Of a stretch of DNA of 60,699 nucleotides, positions 47,493 to 57,100 are shown one piece after another. The first letter of the stretch is position 1; each line of letters begins with the position of its first letter. The DNA lies in NCBI GenBank assembly GCA_016784735.1, contig JADHUC010000012.1, positions 1 to 60,699 on the forward strand, written 5' to 3'. The notes beneath the pieces were generated by a model. That model had not been told where the DNA came from. It made no database searches and saw only the letters and a list, made by a program, of their open reading frames with translations. A program made the position numbers and the translations under genes. Source of the DNA: Pirellulaceae bacterium (GTDB lineage: Bacteria > Planctomycetota > Planctomycetia > Pirellulales > Pirellulaceae).

Positions 47493-48488
47493 TCACTCGC
47501 CCGAACGGATGATCAGCCCGAGTCCGACAACGTAACCAATGAACATCAGCACGATCAACGGCGTCGCGCTAGGAGGCGCATTCTGAAACTCACGCCAGAT
47601 AAAGACACCCCAGAGCGCGGCCACCAGAGTCGCCCCCTGGCCCAATCCGTACGAAATGGCAGGGCCGGCCACTCCGAACGCGATGATGCTGAACGTCATG
47701 CCCACGGCCCAGATCATGCCGCCAAGGATTCCCCACAGGTGATCCTGAAACGATCCGTCAAAATATGCAGTCAGGGCCACAGGCTCGCCCGTGAACGGTT
47801 TGATCATAATCGCCGTGTTAAGGACGAAGTTGCTCAACAAGATCCCCAACGAAAAGAACACCATCGCGGTGTAAGGGCTCAGCTTTCCCGCTTCCATGTC
47901 GACGAAGTCCTTGGACATCGACGCGGCCACAAAACGGTAGAAATATCCCATCAGCACGCCGCAAAGCACCGCCAGAACCAGGCCTTTCGTGCCGCCGGCG
48001 GCCTGGTCGGGCAGCAGGCGGTAGGCCATCGCGCAGAGGATGATCGCCGCAACAATCAGCGCCACGCCAGTGAACAGCAGCTTCGGATTCCCCTTGGGCA
48101 TCTTCAAGTAGTTGACCAACACGCCCACAACCAACGCCAACCCAATACCCACCGGAAAAGCCACCGCCATGCCGGCAATGTCAATCGCCGCCACCAGAAG
48201 GATATTGGCGGCGTTGAAGATCACCCCCCCGAGCAGTGCGGAGCCGACATGGGCCAGCTTCGCCTGCCGGACGTCCGCGAGGAAGCTCCGACCGCCGCGG
48301 CCGAAGCTTCCGATGGTGAAGGCAAAGATCAACGCCATCAGCATGACGCCGAAAACGTAGTCCCAGTAAAACAGCTCAAACCGCCAAGTCTCACCCGCCA
48401 GTTTCTGTGTGTTGGCCCACGATCCCCAGCAAAGCATCGTGATCACGCAGAAGACGACTGCCACCGTGTATCTTGTGAGAACGAACAT
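47493..48488 (-). CDS. GRP family sugar transporter, probably ribose
   Basis: 331 residues from ATG 48488, which has AGGTGGAG just upstream; a longer frame to 48557 adds residues without membrane character. About ten hydrophobic segments span the protein, from TVAVVFCVITMLCWGSWAN to LIVLMFIGYVVGLGLIIRS. The CWGSWANTQK start and the paired WGSW/WGVF elements fit the GRP/RbsU branch of the drug/metabolite transporter superfamily. That family carries glucose or ribose by secondary transport. The ribokinase gene directly downstream makes ribose the likely cargo. No periplasmic binding protein is encoded nearby. Confidence 0.82.
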   Translation of the reverse strand: MFVLTRYTVAVVFCVITMLCWGSWANTQKLAGETWRFELFYWDYVFGVMLMALIFAFTIGSFGRGGRSFLADVRQAKLAHVGSALLGGVIFNAANILLVAAIDIAGMAVAFPVGIGLALVVGVLVNYLKMPKGNPKLLFTGVALIVAAIILCAMAYRLLPDQAAGGTKGLVLAVLCGVLMGYFYRFVAASMSKDFVDMEAGKLSPYTAMVFFSLGILLSNFVLNTAIMIKPFTGEPVALTAYFDGSFQDHLWGILGGMIWAVGMTFSIIAFGVAGPAISYGLGQGATLVAALWGVFIWREFQNAPPSATPLIVLMFIGYVVGLGLIIRSGE

Positions 48489-48877
48489 GGCTCCACCTGT
48501 GCTTCGAGGAAATGCGAGCGACGGCGCGAATATAGCCTTGCTAATGGGGGCCGTCAATCAGAGCGAGCGACTATGACAGTGCCTTGTGAAGAGCCACACA
48601 AGAGTGCTCTACATTCACGGGAAATGGCGAAACAAAGACGCCTGGGAAAGGGCTGCCGAAATGAGGGGTTCTGCCGGCGAGAATCAAGTTGCGATCCGGT
48701 GCAGATCAACAAATATCATGCTTAGCCCTTGAAAAACGTGGCGCATTGGCCAAACTACGTGTTAGGCCATTTTTTGCTTGGTGCCGCAACGCCCGCTTCT
48801 GAACCACGAATGCTGCAGGTGACTCTCCACGCAAACCGTTCATACTCCGTTCCAAATCCGCGCTGGAAAAGAAGTAC
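48489..48877. other. gene-free divergent interval
   Basis: 389 bp between the divergent sugar-transporter and DegT genes. No coding frame is credible. It holds an isolated hairpin with a T6 tail at 48745-48773, but no upstream gene on that strand for it to serve. Confidence 0.5.
48745..48773 (+). terminator. orphan rho-independent-type terminator
   Basis: TGGCC, a 13-base spacer, then GGCCA directly followed by TTTTTT. The stem is short (5 bp) and the loop long, so strength is doubtful. No plus-strand gene precedes it, so it might end a small RNA or attenuate the leader of the DegT gene. Confidence 0.35.
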
Positions 48878-50134
48878 ATGATCCCTCGCAAGAAACTGGA
48901 TGTCGGCTTGTCGCATTTGCTCTATGGCATGGCCTGCTCTTTCTGGCCCGGCAGCCGAGAAGCCATGCAACAGCGGCTCGAGGAACTGTGGGCGCCCAAT
49001 TCATTGGCTTGTCTATCCGTGCGAAGTGGATTCGACGCGGCTGTCGAGGCCATGGAGTTACCGCTCGGGAGCGAGGTATTGGTTAGCGCGTTGAATCTCC
49101 GGCCCATGCCAAAGATCCTCCAGATGCATGGGCTTGTGCCAGTGCCGATCGATCTGGACACGTCGACGTTGGCCATGAAGCGCGACGTGTTAGAGCGCGC
49201 CGTGAGCGAAAAGACTCGAGCCATCCTAGTCGCGCAGTTGCTGGGGAGCCGGCTGCACTTGGATGAGATCATTGACTTCGCCAAGAAGCATGACCTTGTT
49301 GTCATCGAAGATTCCGCTCAGGCCTTTACCGGCGACGATTACCGGGGACACCCGGAGAGCGACGTAAGCATGTTCAGCTTTGGTCCCATCAAGACCTGCT
49401 GCACGATGATCGGCGGCATGCTCCGTTTCAAAGACAAGACGATATTGGATCGGGCGAAACAGATTCAGGCGAAACAGCCGATCCACAACCGATGGGCATT
49501 CTTCGGCCGATGCCTCAGGTATGCCTACCTGAAGGCTCTGTCAAACCGCATCTCGTACACGGTCACGATGCGGTTGGTGTATTGGGCGGGCTGCGAAAAC
49601 TCCATCGTCAATAAGCAGGTGCAGAGCTTCAGAGGCAGCGACCCGGAACACTTCCGTCGTCAACCCTCGTATCCCATGCTGGCGCTGCTGAAGCATCGGC
49701 TGAAGACATTCAAAGGAGAATCGGTCAAGAAACGCTTGGCAGCCGCGGAAACAGTCATCAAGAACATGCCCGGCGTTCGCCGCCCTGCCCAGGACGCCCC
49801 GTTCCATAGCCACTGGATATTTCCGGTCCTGTCGTCCGATCCCCAGGAACTCGTGGAGCATTTGCGGCGAAAAGGCTATGACACGACCGCCGGCTATTCC
49901 AGTTTCGTTGTCTTCGATCCGCCCGAGGGATACGAGGAGTTCTATCCGGAAGAGGCTAAACACGCGATGGATCACGTCGTGTATCTGCCTGTCTACGGAG
50001 GGTTGTCCCAGCGGGAACTGGAAAACCTTGGCAAGGCAGTCGCCGAATTCGAAGCCGCACAGGCCGAGCAAGAGAGACCGAAGGACCTGGAACCCGAACC
50101 ACAGGTACCGCATGTCGAGAAAGTGACGACGTAA
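48878..50134 (+). CDS. DegT/DnrJ/EryC1/StrS family PLP-dependent aminotransferase homologue
   Basis: 418 residues, cytoplasmic. The fold-type I features are an early SVRSGFDAA (cofactor-phosphate region), an acidic IEDSAQAFTG, and SFGPIKTCCTMIGGML with the lysine expected to bind PLP at residue 172. These proteins transaminate keto-sugars or ketone precursors for surface glycans and antibiotics; some are dehydratases. The C-terminal 50 residues are charged and probably flexible. GGAAAAGAAG precedes the ATG. No other nucleotide-sugar genes flank it, so the product is unknown. Confidence 0.82.
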   Translation: MIPRKKLDVGLSHLLYGMACSFWPGSREAMQQRLEELWAPNSLACLSVRSGFDAAVEAMELPLGSEVLVSALNLRPMPKILQMHGLVPVPIDLDTSTLAMKRDVLERAVSEKTRAILVAQLLGSRLHLDEIIDFAKKHDLVVIEDSAQAFTGDDYRGHPESDVSMFSFGPIKTCCTMIGGMLRFKDKTILDRAKQIQAKQPIHNRWAFFGRCLRYAYLKALSNRISYTVTMRLVYWAGCENSIVNKQVQSFRGSDPEHFRRQPSYPMLALLKHRLKTFKGESVKKRLAAAETVIKNMPGVRRPAQDAPFHSHWIFPVLSSDPQELVEHLRRKGYDTTAGYSSFVVFDPPEGYEEFYPEEAKHAMDHVVYLPVYGGLSQRELENLGKAVAEFEAAQAEQERPKDLEPEPQVPHVEKVTT

Positions 50135-50248
50135 CCCGTTCGATCAAGACTGCTCGCACACAATTTTTCGCGCGTGCCGAGAACGCCGCCTTTCCGGACG
50201 GGTCGGCTTCTTCCCTTGTCCAATGCGAAAAGACCCGTGATTCGGTAC

Positions 50249-50365
50249 CTACTTCCCTCGACGACGCGTCGATGTGGCGACTACCACGACGACCAGAACC
50301 ACCAGTGCAATCGCCAGGACGGCTAGTCCCAACAGCACCACTATCGCCATCCACGACATATGCAT
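50249..50365 (-). CDS. small single-pass membrane protein, 38 residues
   Basis: A short frame with ATG 50365 and stop TAG ending at 50249. The peptide is MHMSWMAIV, then an uninterrupted hydrophobic run of Leu, Val, Ala and Ile to about residue 30, and the tail TSTRRRGK. The positive C-terminal tail suggests that the C-terminus stays in the cytoplasm. The start has a strong AAAGGAGA 7 bp upstream (50373-50380), unlike chance frames nearby. It stands alone on the minus strand between the DegT gene and the divergent DUF2064 gene. Function unknown; roles as a small membrane regulator or toxin-like peptide are possible but unsupported. Confidence 0.6.
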   Translation of the reverse strand: MHMSWMAIVVLLGLAVLAIALVVLVVVVVATSTRRRGK

Positions 50366-50372
50366 AGTCTCG

Positions 50373-50380
50373 TCTCCTTT
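50373..50380 (-). promoter_or_regulatory. ribosome binding site of the 38-residue membrane protein
   Basis: AAAGGAGA on the minus strand, 7 bp before ATG 50365. Its quality and spacing are the main evidence that this very short frame is translated. Confidence 0.6.
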
Positions 50381-50436
50381 CGGCAGTCGTTCGAGGTCCT
50401 CGGTACGGGCCTATTCGAAACAGGACGCGTGGTATT

Positions 50437-51123
50437 GTGAGGCAACTGGGAGTTTTCGCAAAGTACTGGCAGCCTGGCGCAGTGAAAACGCGTCTTGGAA
50501 CCGGTATCGGACACGACTTGGCCAGCGAACTGTATCGCGTTTTCTTGCTGACGATCTGCCGGCGTTTCGAAGCCGTCGGTGACCGACGCATCCTTGCCTA
50601 CACACCCGATGATCGGCACGTCGATTTCGAAGAATTGGCCGGCCCGTGTTGGGAACTCGAACGACAGTCGACCGGTGATTTGGGTTGTCGGATGCAGGAC
50701 TACTTCGGCGCCGCTTTCCAGAAGGATGCCGATGCGGTTGTCCTGATCGGTTCGGACGCTCCCACTTTGCCGCTGGAGTTTGTCCAGCGAGCGTTCGACC
50801 TGCTGGCCGAGTATCGCGTCGTATTAGGACCGTCGAGCGATGGCGGATACTATCTGGTGGGGGCTTCGGGCGGTGTTCCGCCGATCTTCTCAGGCATCTC
50901 ATGGAGTTCGCCGCACGTCTGGAGCCAGACAACCGAGCTGCTGGACAAAGCCGGCCTTTTGTTCGGCACGCTGCCGACATCGTACGACGTCGACGATCAA
51001 AGTACCTTGAATCGGCTGTACAAGGAACTGAAAGAAACGCACCGGTCAAGTCCACTCCTGGCCGACCTATGGGACGCGGTCCGCCGTGTTCTCCCCGAAC
51101 GCGATCGAACCGCAACCAAGTAG
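50437..51123 (+). CDS. TIGR04282/DUF2064 glycosyltransferase-like protein
   Basis: 228 residues with a GT-A-like fold. Family landmarks are VFAKYWQPGAVKTRL at the N-terminus, VVLIGSDAPTLP with the expected acidic residue, GPSSDGGYYLVG and the late TSYDVDDQSTL. The family (DUF2064) is named after a member in an arsenosugar biosynthesis cluster and is also found next to glycosyltransferases; no other arsenosugar gene is here. The GTG start has AGGA upstream. The TAG stop is contributed by the GTAG-headed palindrome at 51120. Confidence 0.85.
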   Translation: MRQLGVFAKYWQPGAVKTRLGTGIGHDLASELYRVFLLTICRRFEAVGDRRILAYTPDDRHVDFEELAGPCWELERQSTGDLGCRMQDYFGAAFQKDADAVVLIGSDAPTLPLEFVQRAFDLLAEYRVVLGPSSDGGYYLVGASGGVPPIFSGISWSSPHVWSQTTELLDKAGLLFGTLPTSYDVDDQSTLNRLYKELKETHRSSPLLADLWDAVRRVLPERDRTATK

Positions 51124-51147
51124 GTCCCGTCTGCCGGACGGGACCTC
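51120..51147. repeat. GTAG-headed REP-like palindrome, copy 1
   Basis: GTAG followed by the hairpin GGTCCCGTC-TGCCG-GACGGGACC. It is identical over 28 bp to the copy at 53087-53114, and the two bracket the sialate O-acetylesterase gene. It overlaps the stop codon of the DUF2064 gene and may also terminate its transcript. Confidence 0.75.
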
Positions 51148-51270
51148 CGAGCATCGACAGAATCTGTGCGGCTTCCTCACTCTCTCGACTGCCCACCTTT
51201 CACATGCTACAAAAGGCACGTGTTAGAGTTTCTGACTTACCGTCTCAGTCACAGCCGAAGAAAGGACACC

Positions 51271-52836
51271 ATGAAACACTCGCAGAACAACGGATATTGG
51301 CAAACAATGCTGTTTGCCGTGCTACTCACATCGCTCGTGTTTGTCGCCACGCCACGCCTGGGTGCCGACGTGAAGCTGCCTTCGATCTTCACCGAGCACA
51401 TGGTCTTGCAGCAGGGGCAACAGAATCGAGTTTGGGGCTGGGCCGACGAGGGCGAGGAGATCACAGTCGCAATCTGCGAGCAGACCCAAGCGGCAGTGGC
51501 CGACAAAGACGGCAAATGGATGGTCAAACTGGATCCACTGTCGACCGGCGGCCCGCACAAGTTGACGATCAAAGGCAAGAACTGCATCGAGTTCACGGAT
51601 GTGTTGGTCGGCGAGGTCTGGGTCTGTTCGGGGCAATCGAATATGGCAATGGCCGTTAGCTCGAGCCGTGATGCCGACCTGGAAATTGGCTCGGCCAAGT
51701 ATCCGCAGATTCGTTTGATCAGCGTCCCGCAAGTGGGCACTCAGGAGCGGCAAGACGACTTCCAGGGCGAGTGGAAACTGTGCTCGCCCGACACGGTTGG
51801 CGATTTCTCCGCCGTCGGTTACTTCTTCGGCCGGCAGTTGCACCAGGCGTTGGATGTACCCATTGGCCTGATCGACAACGCCTGGGGTGGTTCGGCATGC
51901 GAAGCTTGGATTCGCCGCGATTTGCTGGAGGCCGACGAGCAGTACAAACCGCTGATGGATCGCTGGGCCGAGACGGAAAAGAACTACGATCACGAGAAAG
52001 CGATGGCCGGCTACAACAAACGGCTTGAGCAATGGAAAGAAAGTGGAAAGGAGCCCGCTAGGCGACCCCGCCCGCCGCGCAATCCGTTGATCGGCCAGCA
52101 TCGCCCAGGTAACCTGTACAACGGAGTGCTTAAACCGACCATCGGCTACGGAATCCGCGGGGCTATCTGGTATCAGGGCGAGAGCAATGCCGGCCGCGCT
52201 TATCAATACCGTGACCTGTTCCCGTTGATGATTCAGAACTGGCGAGACGAATGGGGCTTGGGTGATTTCCCGTTCTATTGGGTGCAATTGGCCGACTTCC
52301 GCGGCGAACAAGCCGAGCCGCTCGAAAGCGATTGGGCCGAACTGCGCGAGGCCCAGACGATGACGATGAGCAAACTGGCCAACACGGGCGAAGCCGTGAT
52401 CATCGACGTGGGCGAAGGTCGCGACATCCACCCGCGCAACAAACAGGACGTTGCCAGACGCCTGGCACGGTGGGCGCTGGCTTGCGACTACGGACTGGAA
52501 ATAGCGTTTCGCAGTCCAACATACAAGTCGATGGAAAACCAAGAGGGCAAGATCGTCGTCACATTTGATAGCGTCGGCCGTGGACTGTATGCGTTCGACG
52601 TCAACGAGCCGATTGGCTTCGCGATTGCGGGCGAAGACAAGAAGTTCGTCTGGGCAAAGGCGCGGCTGGTCGGCAAAGACAAAGTCGAAGTATGGAGCGA
52701 CGAAATCAAAGAGCCTGTCGCCGTGCGATACGCCTGGGCGGACAACCCAGTGTGCAATGTGCGAAGCCGCGAAGGCCTGCCGGCTACGCCCTTCCGTACC
52801 GACGACTGGCCCGGCGTGACCATCGACAATAAGTGA
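51271..52836 (+). CDS. secreted sialate O-acetylesterase
   Basis: 521 residues from ATG 51271, which has GAAGAAAGGA upstream; the frame continues upstream without a signal sequence. A signal peptide follows ([20 protein letters not shown]). The SGNH-type catalytic serine is in [10 protein letters not shown], the oxyanion block in [10 protein letters not shown], and the Asp-His pair in [17 protein letters not shown]. An N-terminal beta domain ([20 protein letters not shown]) precedes the hydrolase core. It removes O-acetyl groups from sialic acids or similar glycans, a common trait of planctomycete polysaccharide breakdown. It is bracketed by two identical palindromes. Confidence 0.93.
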   Translation: MKHSQNNGYWQTMLFAVLLTSLVFVATPRLGADVKLPSIFTEHMVLQQGQQNRVWGWADEGEEITVAICEQTQAAVADKDGKWMVKLDPLSTGGPHKLTIKGKNCIEFTDVLVGEVWVCSGQSNMAMAVSSSRDADLEIGSAKYPQIRLISVPQVGTQERQDDFQGEWKLCSPDTVGDFSAVGYFFGRQLHQALDVPIGLIDNAWGGSACEAWIRRDLLEADEQYKPLMDRWAETEKNYDHEKAMAGYNKRLEQWKESGKEPARRPRPPRNPLIGQHRPGNLYNGVLKPTIGYGIRGAIWYQGESNAGRAYQYRDLFPLMIQNWRDEWGLGDFPFYWVQLADFRGEQAEPLESDWAELREAQTMTMSKLANTGEAVIIDVGEGRDIHPRNKQDVARRLARWALACDYGLEIAFRSPTYKSMENQEGKIVVTFDSVGRGLYAFDVNEPIGFAIAGEDKKFVWAKARLVGKDKVEVWSDEIKEPVAVRYAWADNPVCNVRSREGLPATPFRTDDWPGVTIDNK

Positions 52837-52939
52837 ACGCAAGTCGTCCAGCGAGAGGCAAGGGAGCCGTTGAAATGAACGTGGCCACTGCGCTCGATTG
52901 GGCTCGCCATTTATGCTCGTGCATTTGCGGCGCCTTTGA

Positions 52940-53068
52940 GAGACAGTGGCCGAGATTGGGCCGATGTGCGATGGCTTCATGCTTGGTATTAGTGATAGTC
53001 GTCGCGGAGGCGAATTGCTGGTCCTGCGGGGCGACAAACTCAAGACCATCGTAGTCAAGAAGCCCTGA
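52940..53068 (+). pseudogene. possible 3' remnant of a gene, or tiny gene
   Basis: A 42-codon stretch after an in-frame stop reads ETVAEIGPMCDGFMLGISDS then GELLVLRGDKLKTIVVKKP before TGA. It looks like real beta-strand protein sequence rather than a chance frame, but no upstream part of a gene is connected to it. A GTG at 52946 with GAGAG upstream could start a 40-residue protein. Otherwise the 464 bp between the esterase and the next gene hold only the palindrome at 53087. Confidence 0.3.
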
Positions 53069-53086
53069 CGATTGCGTCGCGGCCCA

Positions 53087-53114
53087 GTAGGTCCCGTCTG
53101 CCGGACGGGACCTC
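53087..53114. repeat. GTAG-headed REP-like palindrome, copy 2
   Basis: Identical over 28 bp to the copy at 51120-51147, in the same orientation, with unrelated flanks. It lies shortly after the possible gene remnant at 52940-53068. Confidence 0.75.
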
Positions 53115-53300
53115 GGTTGTGGCAGGGTCTCCCGGCACTTCCACGGGCTCTGACCGAGGGTCGCAAATCGGCGGCGCAGTTGCCCCTCGTGCGTCTCAAG
53201 AGCGGCACAGACTGGTTTCTTGCGGTCGCTGTAGTGGCAACGCGTCATTCTTATGGTAGAAACTGTGGACGCGTAGCACCGCTACTATGGAGACATTGCC

Positions 53301-53789
53301 GTGCCCAAATGTCCCTTTTGCGATCACCGTAATCCTGCATCTGCCGAATTGTGCGGGAAATGTGGCGGGCCGCTACCAACTGCGCCGCAGACAAATGGAC
53401 GGAGTCTCGAAGAACAACTGCTCTGGCTTCTGGATCGCGACGAGAAGCCCGACGCGATCAGCCTCTATCGCCAGCAAACCGGAGCTGGACAACAGGATGC
53501 CAGCGATGCCTTAGACGCGTTCGAGCGAGGCGAGCCGTTGCCGCCGTTGCCAGAAGTCGAAGCGGGGCTGGAAGAAGAGATCCTCACTTTGCTGCAGGGT
53601 GGAAAGAAGATCCAGGCGGTCAGAGTGTATCGCGAGCAGACGGGTTCAGATCTGAAAGACGCGCTCCGGGCCATCGACGCACTGGCGGCCAAGCATGGGA
53701 TCGCCGCAAAGGGAGCTGGTTGCGCCGGGGCCGTGCTGATGATCCTCACCACCGTATGGATTGCTGCGAGGTTTCTCGTTCAGGTGTGA
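53301..53789 (+). CDS. zinc-ribbon membrane protein with two L7/L12-C-terminal-like helices motifs
   Basis: 162 residues from a GTG with GGAG upstream. Residues 4-21 form a zinc ribbon with C4, C7, C18 and C21 (KCPFCDHRN, LCGKCGG). Two related segments follow, LLDRDEKPDAISLYRQQTGA and LLQGGKKIQAVRVYREQTGS with LKDALRAIDALA. They resemble the ribosomal protein L7/L12 C-terminal helix pattern that occurs in small planctomycete proteins of unknown function. A single hydrophobic helix at the C-terminus (about 138-160) would anchor it in the membrane with the ribbon in the cytoplasm. Function unknown. Confidence 0.7.
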   Translation: MPKCPFCDHRNPASAELCGKCGGPLPTAPQTNGRSLEEQLLWLLDRDEKPDAISLYRQQTGAGQQDASDALDAFERGEPLPPLPEVEAGLEEEILTLLQGGKKIQAVRVYREQTGSDLKDALRAIDALAAKHGIAAKGAGCAGAVLMILTTVWIAARFLVQV

Positions 53790-54084
53790 AGAGCAGGAAT
53801 CAGCTCCTTCATCATTCGGTCTAGATTTCGTGCCCTCTTGCACGCAAGACATCCTCTTTTGGTCAGAATCTCGACCCTCTTACCTGCAAGAAACCTTGAA
53901 AAGGATGGCAACTACCGATTCCCGCGTGCAGGAACCCGCGTCTGGGGCGGGGCGATCGCGTGGCGAGAGTCCGTCAGTGTTGATCAGGAAGTGGATTCCA
54001 ATGCTGGCTGGGCGGGGCAAACCCGCTACACTGGTGAGTTGCGAAGTGTATTCTCATCGAGTTACAGATCAATCTAGGAACGTC

Positions 54085-54159
54085 ATGCCTCGGCACCCCG
54101 CAAACCCAGAAGTCGAGTTGCGAAAAACAGTCAGCGATTGCCGCGCGGTGATCGTTGCC
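54085..54159 (+). pseudogene. true 5' end of the SIR2-STAND gene, out of frame with the rest
   Basis: ATG 54085 has AGGA five bases upstream and reads MPRHPANPEVELRKTVSDC then RAVIVA, the first helix and strand expected of a SIR2 domain. At about 54157-54161 the frame is lost; adding one G there (GCC-GGC-ACT) joins it to GTGISIAASRD in the downstream frame. See the CDS at 54138. About 295 bp upstream is gene-free. Confidence 0.7.
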
Positions 54160-57100
54160 GCACTGGCATATCCATCGCCGCGAGCCGAGACCCTGCATCC
54201 GGGGAATCGCATCCCGAAGCGTCATGGGCGGGACTCCTGGAAAGCGGACTGAAGTGGCTCAAAGAGCACAAACTCATTTCCGATAGTAAAGCTGCGGCCC
54301 ATCTGACTCTGCTCACGGATGAACCGGACACCTACAGTTTCATTACTGCCGCCCAGCATGTCACTCGTCTGATGGGTGGCGCTGCGTCGGTGCATTTCGA
54401 GAATTGGCTCACGCGGACGATTGGCAGCATCAAGGCGCACGACCGCAAGGGGCTCGATGCCCTTGAAGCTCTCCGTGCGCAACGGAACTTACTTGCGACC
54501 ACCAACTACGACGGATTGTTGCTGGACGATGCCGGCTTGCGCAAACCGGTCACTTGGAAAGAGCCGGATGAGTTCCTCCGTGCCGCGCGGAATAGAGAAA
54601 CCGACAAAGTCATTTTCCTTCACGGCTACTGGCGGCATCCGCAGTCGGTGATTCTGGATTGGACTTCGTATGAGGAAATCACGCGCGACGAACGGTATCG
54701 GGAGGATCTGGCTTCCGTCTGGAAGTTGACGACCTGGGTTTATGTCGGTTGCGGGGCCAACGGGCTGAGCGATCCGGATTTTGGGATGCTCCTGGAACGC
54801 TATGGGAAGCGCGCCCGCCAAGCCGACCTTTGGGATTACTGTCTCGTGCGCAGCGATCAGCGGGAGGAATTCCAGGCTCACTTTGACAAGCTGCAAATCA
54901 ATGTTTGCGCTGTCTCATTCGGCGAATCGCACGATGACCTGCCGGAGTATCTTCGCTCTCTATTGCCTGTTCCCAGTTCTTCACCGACTCCTGCGGTTGC
55001 GGCGGTATCGACTCCCGCCGATGCTAGTCCCATTCCAACCCCTCCCGCGTTCTACGCCGAGCCGGACTACATAGGCTCGCATCGGTTCGTGGGACGCGAG
55101 TCGCAGCTTCAGGAGTTGGGCGACTGGGCCAAGCCTGCCGACCCAACCAACTTGCTGCTGTTCGAGGCCATCGGCGGGAATGGCAAGAGCATGCTCACCT
55201 GGGAGTGGACGACCGAGCACGCCACGCAGGTTCGTGCCGATTGGGCCGGGCGGTTTTGGTATTCGTTCTATGAGCGGGGGGCGATCATGGCGGAATTCTG
55301 CCAGCGGGCGCTCGCCTACATGACCGGGCAGCCGCTGAAGGAGCTTCGCAAAAAGAAGACCGCCGAGCTCACCGAACCGCTGCTGGCGCAACTTCACGCC
55401 AAGCCCTGGCTGCTGATCCTCGATGGACTGGAGCGCGTGCTCGTGGCCTACCATCGCATCGATGCCGCCGAGATGCCCGACGAAGACGCGAACAGCCCCA
55501 CCGACAAGATCGTCGACCGCAACCCCTGCGACGCCATCCGCGACGAAGACAACGACCTGCTCCGCGCGCTGGCCGCCGCCGCGCCGTCGAAGATCCTGGT
55601 CAGCTCGCGGCTCACGCCGCGCGTGCTGCTGAATCCCTCCGGCCAGCCCATCACGGGGGCGAAGCGGATCACACTGCCCGGCCTGCGCCCGTCGGATGCG
55701 GAGCGGCTCCTGCGCTCCTGCGGCATCGAAGGCGACAGCGCCGCCATCCAGAGCTACCTCGCGACCAACTGCGACAACCACCCGCTGGTGATCGGCATCC
55801 TCGGCGGCCTGATCCACAACTACCTGCCGGCGCGCGGGAACTTCGACGTCTGGGCGGCCGATGGCGAAGGCGGTGCCAGGCTCGACCTCGCCAGACTCGA
55901 CCTCATCCAGCGGCGCAACCACATCCTCCGGGCCGCACTTGACGCCCTCCCACCCGTCAGCCGCCAGCTCTTCTCCACCCTCGCGCTGCTCTCCGAGTCC
56001 GTGGATTACGAGACGCTCAGTGCTTTTAATCCCCACGAACCACCGGACACCAACAAATTGGCAGAGACGGTCACCGATTTGGAGCAGCGCGGGCTGCTGC
56101 AATACGATGACCGCACGCGGCGGCACGACCTCCACCCCGTGGTCCGTGGCGTGGCCGCCGGAGGGATGAACACCGCGGAAAAGGAGCGCTACGGTCAGCG
56201 CGTGGTGGACCATTTCTCCTCGCGCCCACACAATCCGTATGAGCACGCCGAGACGCTGGAAGACCTGCGCCCCGGCCTGAACGTCGTCCGCACCCTGCTA
56301 AAGCTCGGTCACTTCCAGCAGGCAGCGGATGCTTACCAAGACGATTTGGCGACCGCACTCCTTTTCAACGTCGAAGCTTATGCGGAAATCTTGTCTCTGC
56401 TGCGCCCCCTTTTTCCAGGCGGTTGGGGAGAACTGCCTCAGGGCGTTGAGGTTTCGGATGGCGCGTTTCTGGCGAAATCCGTCGGTAATGTGTTTCTCCT
56501 TTGTGATGAATCGAAGGAAGCACTCACAGCCTATGTAGCCGCGCTGCGTTCTCAGTTGGAGATAGACAATTTGAGAAGCACAAACGCGCTGCTCCAAAAC
56601 ATCTCCTTGACTCTTGCGAACGGAAACGTGCTGGCCAAGGCCGTCCGCACGAATGCCCTGTCTCTCGATCTCGCCGCCGTGCTCGGCAACCAGTCAGACC
56701 TTTTCAAGAACCGACTTGTGCTCTTCTCCCAGCAGTCTAGACTCGGTCAACGGGCGCATGCGGAAGCCGCCTGGCAACTCCTCGATCCCATGGGCCGCAA
56801 TTGGGCGCGCGGTGCATATTTCCCCGGAGACGCGGAATGGGATTACGCGCAATTCCAATATTGGAATGGAACTTTGCAGGAAGAGCATGTTGCCACCGTC
56901 GAGCGGCTGGCGGCGGAAGGCAAGAACCGCACCAGTATCCGCTATCTCCACGGGCTGCGCGGAGTCTGGCGGCTGGAGCAGAGCGAGTGGGCGCTGGCGG
57001 CGGCGAGCTTTTCCGAAGCGGTCCGCATGGCCCGGGAGAGGAGCATCCCCGATGCGGAATCCGAGACCGGACTCGCCCTGGCCAAGCACCACCTCGGCCA

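Noticed and set aside
47466-48725. 419-codon open frame on the plus strand
   Set aside because: Antisense to the sugar transporter; the His/Arg/Gln-rich translation mirrors membrane-segment codons.
51322-53208. 628-codon open frame on the minus strand
   Set aside because: Antisense to sialate O-acetylesterase, whose catalytic motifs and signal peptide are clear on the plus strand.
54981-56246. 421-codon open frame on the minus strand
   Set aside because: Antisense to the STAND ATPase; it arises from the G+C-rich third positions there.
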